Positions 14,782-16,390 of a stretch of 16,390 bases of DNA are shown here, piece by piece (within the stretch, counting starts at the first letter, position 1; every line of letters starts with the position of its first letter). This stretch comes from an uncultured Lachnobacterium sp. Lineage in GTDB: Bacteria; Bacillota; Clostridia; Lachnospirales; Lachnospiraceae. The position numbers were made by a program, and so were the translations under genes. Under the pieces are notes generated by a model. It saw only the letters and a program-made list of their open reading frames with translations. It searched no databases and was not told the origin of the DNA. Location of the stretch: NCBI GenBank assembly GCA_900548765.1, contig URLU01000029.1:1-16390 (forward strand). The letters are read 5' to 3'.

Positions 14782-15356
14782 GACTTAAATACTATTTAAG
14801 AGGGCTTGGTCTGGGAATTATCTTTACTTGTTTGATGTTTATGCTTTTTTCCAATAAGAAAGCAGATAATACAGACCAGATGGATATAAATCAACAGCTG
14901 GAGACCACAACTGAGACTTTAAGTAACCAGACCAGCGGTGACGATAAAAATGATACTGCAAATGATGAGGCTGTGTCGGGCAGTGCAGATGTGCAGAATA
15001 ATACAGATGCAGAAGATGATGTGAACGCACAGAATAATGCAGATGCGCAAAATACTGCGGATAATCAGACAGGTGCGTCTGATACTACAGATACATCAAA
15101 TCAGACAGACGATTCTAATATTACAGGTGAGACCGGCACAGATGATGTACAGGATGAATATGTTACCCTTGTGATAGAAAAAGGAGACATAGCAAGAGAT
15201 GTGGCAGAGAGCCTGTATGAGGATGGAATAATAGATGATGCGGAGTCATTTAGAAAATATCTGGGAGAGACAGGGGTTTCCAGAACTCTCCACGCGGGAG
15301 AATATAATATCAAAGTAGGCTCTACATACGAAGAAATTGTAGAACTTCTTAAATAA
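14778..15356 (+). CDS. Truncated MltG/YceG-like protein: membrane anchor plus LysM-like domain
   Basis: A 192-residue protein starting at GTG 14778, overlapping the previous stop by four bases. It has a basic N-terminus, one transmembrane helix (about 9-25), a long Asp/Asn/Thr/Gln/Ala-rich linker (about 29-126) almost free of Lys, and a C-terminal domain YVTLVIEKGDIARDVAESLY through LHAGEYNIKVGSTYEEIVELL (128-191). That domain resembles the small LysM-like subdomain of the endolytic transglycosylase MltG (YceG). The MltG catalytic domain with its active-site Glu is absent; the protein stops right after the LysM-like part. Automated annotation may call it MltG, but it cannot be a lytic enzyme in the usual sense. 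The likely topology is anchored with the domain outside the membrane, reaching toward peptidoglycan. This is the last gene before the rpsB promoter. Confidence 0.8.
   Translation: MRLKYYLRGLGLGIIFTCLMFMLFSNKKADNTDQMDINQQLETTTETLSNQTSGDDKNDTANDEAVSGSADVQNNTDAEDDVNAQNNADAQNTADNQTGASDTTDTSNQTDDSNITGETGTDDVQDEYVTLVIEKGDIARDVAESLYEDGIIDDAESFRKYLGETGVSRTLHAGEYNIKVGSTYEEIVELLK
14988..15053 (+). repeat. Imperfect 36-base-period repeat in the linker of the MltG-like gene
   Basis: CAGAATAATACAGATGCA at 14994-15011 recurs as CAGAATAATGCAGATGCG at 15030-15047, 36 bases (12 codons) later, encoding QNNTDA and QNNADA; a weaker third copy (CAAAATACTGCGGAT) follows at once. It marks the low-complexity linker as prone to length change. 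Confidence 0.6.
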
Positions 15357-15359
15357 GTC

Positions 15360-15388
15360 TTGCACTCAAGCCTTTGACATGTTATAAT
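15360..15388 (+). promoter_or_regulatory. rpsB: Probable rpsB-tsf promoter (extended -10)
   Basis: TATAAT at 15383-15388 is preceded by TG one base upstream (15380-15381), giving TGTTATAAT, an extended -10. A weak -35 TTGCAC (15360-15365) lies 17 bases upstream. A better-looking TTGACA at 15374-15379 is only 3 bases from the -10 and cannot pair with it. Transcription would start near 15395, leaving a leader of about 115 bases before rpsB. The -10 lies between the arms of a 9-base inverted repeat. Confidence 0.75.
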
Positions 15389-15399
15389 GCCAAAGGCTT
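15368..15399 (+). promoter_or_regulatory. Inverted repeat overlapping the rpsB promoter, between the fla/che operon and rpsB
   Basis: AAGCCTTTG (15368-15376) and CAAAGGCTT (15391-15399) are perfect inverted copies. Inside, after one A/C mismatch, CAT (15378-15380) pairs with ATG (15387-15389), leaving a 6-base loop GTTATA. Only three T's (15398-15400) mark its end before AAAAC, so it is a poor intrinsic terminator. It may be a weak terminator of the flagellar transcript, an operator over the promoter, or both. Confidence 0.65.
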
Positions 15400-15414
15400 T
15401 AAAACTATAAAACA

Positions 15415-15479
15415 CGTGTGCGGATAGATGCCGGTGTCGGGAAACGCTTGCCCGATGGCATTTAAAAGGGAAACACACG
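15415..15479 (+). ncRNA. Structured 5' leader of rpsB (candidate r-protein autoregulatory RNA)
   Basis: The outer stem CGTGTG (15415-15420) pairs with CACACG (15474-15479). Inside it, ATGCC (15428-15432) pairs with GGCAT (15457-15461), then after a three-base 5' bulge GTCGGG (15436-15441) pairs with CCCGAT (15451-15456) including one G-U, around loop AAACGCTTG. This makes a closed two-level structure ahead of the GGAGG at 15497. Leaders bound by ribosomal protein S2 are known upstream of rpsB in other bacteria; that this one works so is inference. Confidence 0.6.
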
Positions 15480-15496
15480 GAAGAAAACAACCAAAT

Positions 15497-15501
15497 GGAG
15501 G
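15497..15501 (+). promoter_or_regulatory. Ribosome-binding site that sets the rpsB start
   Basis: GGAGG with 8-base spacing to ATG 15510. The in-frame ATG at 15495 overlaps this site and is therefore unlikely to be the start. Confidence 0.85.
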
Positions 15502-15509
15502 AAATTAAA

Positions 15510-16244
15510 ATGAGCGTTATTTCAATGAAACAGTTACTCGAAGCAGGTGTTCATTTCGGACATCAGACAAGAAGATGGAACCCTAAAATGGCACCATACA
15601 TCTACACAGAGCGTAATGGTATCTACATCATCGACTTACAGAAGTCTGTAGGAAAGGTTGATGAGGCTTATGATGCAATCTCTGATATTGCTGCACAGGG
15701 TGGTACAATCCTTTTCGTTGGTACAAAGAAGCAGGCACAGGATGCTATCAAGAGCGAGGCTGAGCGTTGCGGTATGTACTATGTAAATGAGAGATGGTTA
15801 GGTGGAATGCTTACAAACTTCCGCACAATCCAGAGCCGTATTGCAAGACTTAAAGCTATTGAGACAATGGCTGAGGATGGAACATTTGATGTACTTCCTA
15901 AGAAAGAAGTTATCGCACTTAAGAAAGAGTGGGATAAGCTTGAGAAGAATATCGGTGGAATCAAGGATATGAAGAGAATTCCAGACGCTATTTTCGTTGT
16001 AGATCCAAAGAAAGAGCATATCTGTATTCAGGAAGCTCAGGCACTTGGAATCACACTTATCGGTATTGCTGATACAAACTGTGACCCAGACGAGCTTGAT
16101 TATGTAATTCCTGGTAATGATGATGCTATCAGAGCAGTTAAGCTTATCGTATCTAAGATGGCTGATGCTGTTATCGAGGCTAAGCAGGGCGCAGAGGAAG
16201 TTGTTGCAGAAGAGACAGCTGAGGAAGCTCCAGTAGAAGAGTAA
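15510..16244 (+). CDS. rpsB: 30S ribosomal protein S2
   Basis: S2 binds the 30S subunit at the head-body junction and helps recruit S1 or mRNA. With ATG 15510 the protein has 244 residues, a normal length, and begins MSVISMKQLLEAGVHFGHQ. Family signatures are HFGHQTRRWNPKM (15-27), YTERNGIYIIDLQKS, RWLGGMLTNFRTIQSR, and DPKKEHICIQEAQALGITLIGIADTNCDPDELDYVIPGNDDAIRA in the C-terminal half. An acidic tail (EEVVAEETAEEAPVEE) closes it, as in many Firmicutes. Codon use shifts to the highly expressed style (ATC, TAC, AAG, CGT) relative to the genes before it. It has its own promoter and leader and is followed by tsf, the usual pair. Confidence 0.98.
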   Translation: MSVISMKQLLEAGVHFGHQTRRWNPKMAPYIYTERNGIYIIDLQKSVGKVDEAYDAISDIAAQGGTILFVGTKKQAQDAIKSEAERCGMYYVNERWLGGMLTNFRTIQSRIARLKAIETMAEDGTFDVLPKKEVIALKKEWDKLEKNIGGIKDMKRIPDAIFVVDPKKEHICIQEAQALGITLIGIADTNCDPDELDYVIPGNDDAIRAVKLIVSKMADAVIEAKQGAEEVVAEETAEEAPVEE

Positions 16245-16253
16245 TTATCAATA

Positions 16254-16282
16254 CAGAAAACTTGCCGCCGGCAACTTTTCTG
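16254..16282 (+). promoter_or_regulatory. Hairpin 1 in the rpsB-tsf spacer
   Basis: CAGAAAA (16254-16260) pairs with TTTTCTG (16276-16282); after a C/C mismatch TTGCC (16262-16266) pairs with GGCAA (16270-16274) around loop GCC. No T-run follows (AATAC), so it is more likely an attenuator, processing or stability element than a terminator. Confidence 0.65.
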
Positions 16283-16304
16283 AATACTAAGGCATGAAAA
16301 CATA

Positions 16305-16329
16305 TGAGGTGACCCAAGTGGCCACCTCA
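16305..16329 (+). promoter_or_regulatory. Hairpin 2 in the rpsB-tsf spacer
   Basis: TGAGGTG (16305-16311) pairs with CACCTCA (16323-16329), with two more pairs (CC/GG) possible after an A/C mismatch and loop CAAGT. It ends 10 bases before the tsf ribosome-binding site (GGAGG at 16340-16344). Confidence 0.65.
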
Positions 16330-16352
16330 AAGTGAATTTGGAGGAAAATGAA

Positions 16353-16390
16353 ATGGCTATTACAGCAGGAATGGTAAAAGAGCTGCGTGA
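16353..16390 (+). CDS. tsf: Elongation factor Ts (3' partial)
   Basis: The first 12 codons read MAITAGMVKELR and the window then ends within the next codon (GA-). This is the conserved N-terminus of EF-Ts, the guanine nucleotide exchange factor for EF-Tu. The ATG follows TTGGAGG with 8-base spacing, and tsf directly downstream of rpsB is the standard bacterial order. An ATG at 16348 is out of frame. The rest of the gene lies beyond the window. Confidence 0.93.
   Translation, partial: MAITAGMVKELR

Noticed and set aside
15374..15411. Perfect -35 TTGACA with TTTAAA or TATAAA downstream as an alternative rpsB promoter
   Set aside because: Spacing is 18 bases to a poor TTTAAA or 26 bases to TATAAA. 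The extended -10 TGTTATAAT with weak -35 at 15360 is a better fit, though not proven.
15495..15512. ATG 15495 as the rpsB start
   Set aside because: It overlaps the GGAGG ribosome-binding site of ATG 15510, and S2 N-termini fit MSVISMKQLL.
16254..16329. The rpsB-tsf hairpins as intrinsic terminators
   Set aside because: Neither stem is followed by a T-run, and tsf directly follows, so full termination is not expected.
1..16390. Mobile elements, CRISPR arrays, tRNA/rRNA genes, toxin-antitoxin or phage genes
   Set aside because: None seen: no transposase or integrase motifs, no regularly spaced direct repeats, no tRNA-like cloverleaf noticed, and coding is continuous on one strand.

Overview
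The window is a low-GC, all-plus-strand segment of a Gram-positive flagellar/chemotaxis (fla/che) operon that runs directly into the rpsB-tsf translation operon. Gene content, gene order, strong GGAGG ribosome-binding sites, AGA-rich arginine codons and protein style (for example the FlhB N-terminus, and a CheC/CheD adaptation system) point to a motile Clostridia member, most likely Lachnospiraceae of the Roseburia/Agathobacter type. The genus is inferred from general resemblance, not from a search.

Bases 1-4879 encode the membrane core of the flagellar type III export gate: fliP (5' end cut by the window), fliQ, fliR, flhB and flhA. Bases 4880-7009 encode the flagellar number/placement pair FlhF (SRP-type GTPase) and FlhG (MinD-type ATPase). 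A PilZ/YcgR-type c-di-GMP receptor follows (7025-7771), then the chemotaxis set cheB, cheA, cheW, cheC, cheD (7778-12641). A perfect hairpin separates cheW from cheC. Next come a 96-residue acidic-tailed membrane protein, the flagellar sigma factor fliA (sigma-28/SigD), a 106-residue protein of unknown function, a membrane-anchored coiled-coil protein at the position of Bacillus subtilis swrB, and an MltG-like protein that keeps only the small LysM-like domain (to 15356).

Bases 15357-15509 hold the probable rpsB promoter (extended -10 element lying inside an inverted repeat) and a folded 5' leader. rpsB (15510-16244) follows, then a 108-base spacer with two hairpins, and the first codons of tsf at the right edge.

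The order fliP-fliQ-fliR-flhB-flhA-flhF-flhG-cheB-cheA-cheW-cheC-cheD-sigD-swrB-rpsB-tsf matches B. subtilis as I know it. The differences are the four extra genes: PilZ, the 96-aa membrane protein, the 106-aa protein and the MltG-like protein. I see no radically new system, no mobile element, CRISPR array, tRNA or rRNA. The least understood part is the 13725-15356 trio and the 96-aa gene, which sit around the sigma factor and probably serve flagellar assembly or envelope passage. The other points of interest are RNA structures: the cheW/cheC hairpin, the rpsB promoter/leader and the rpsB-tsf spacer.
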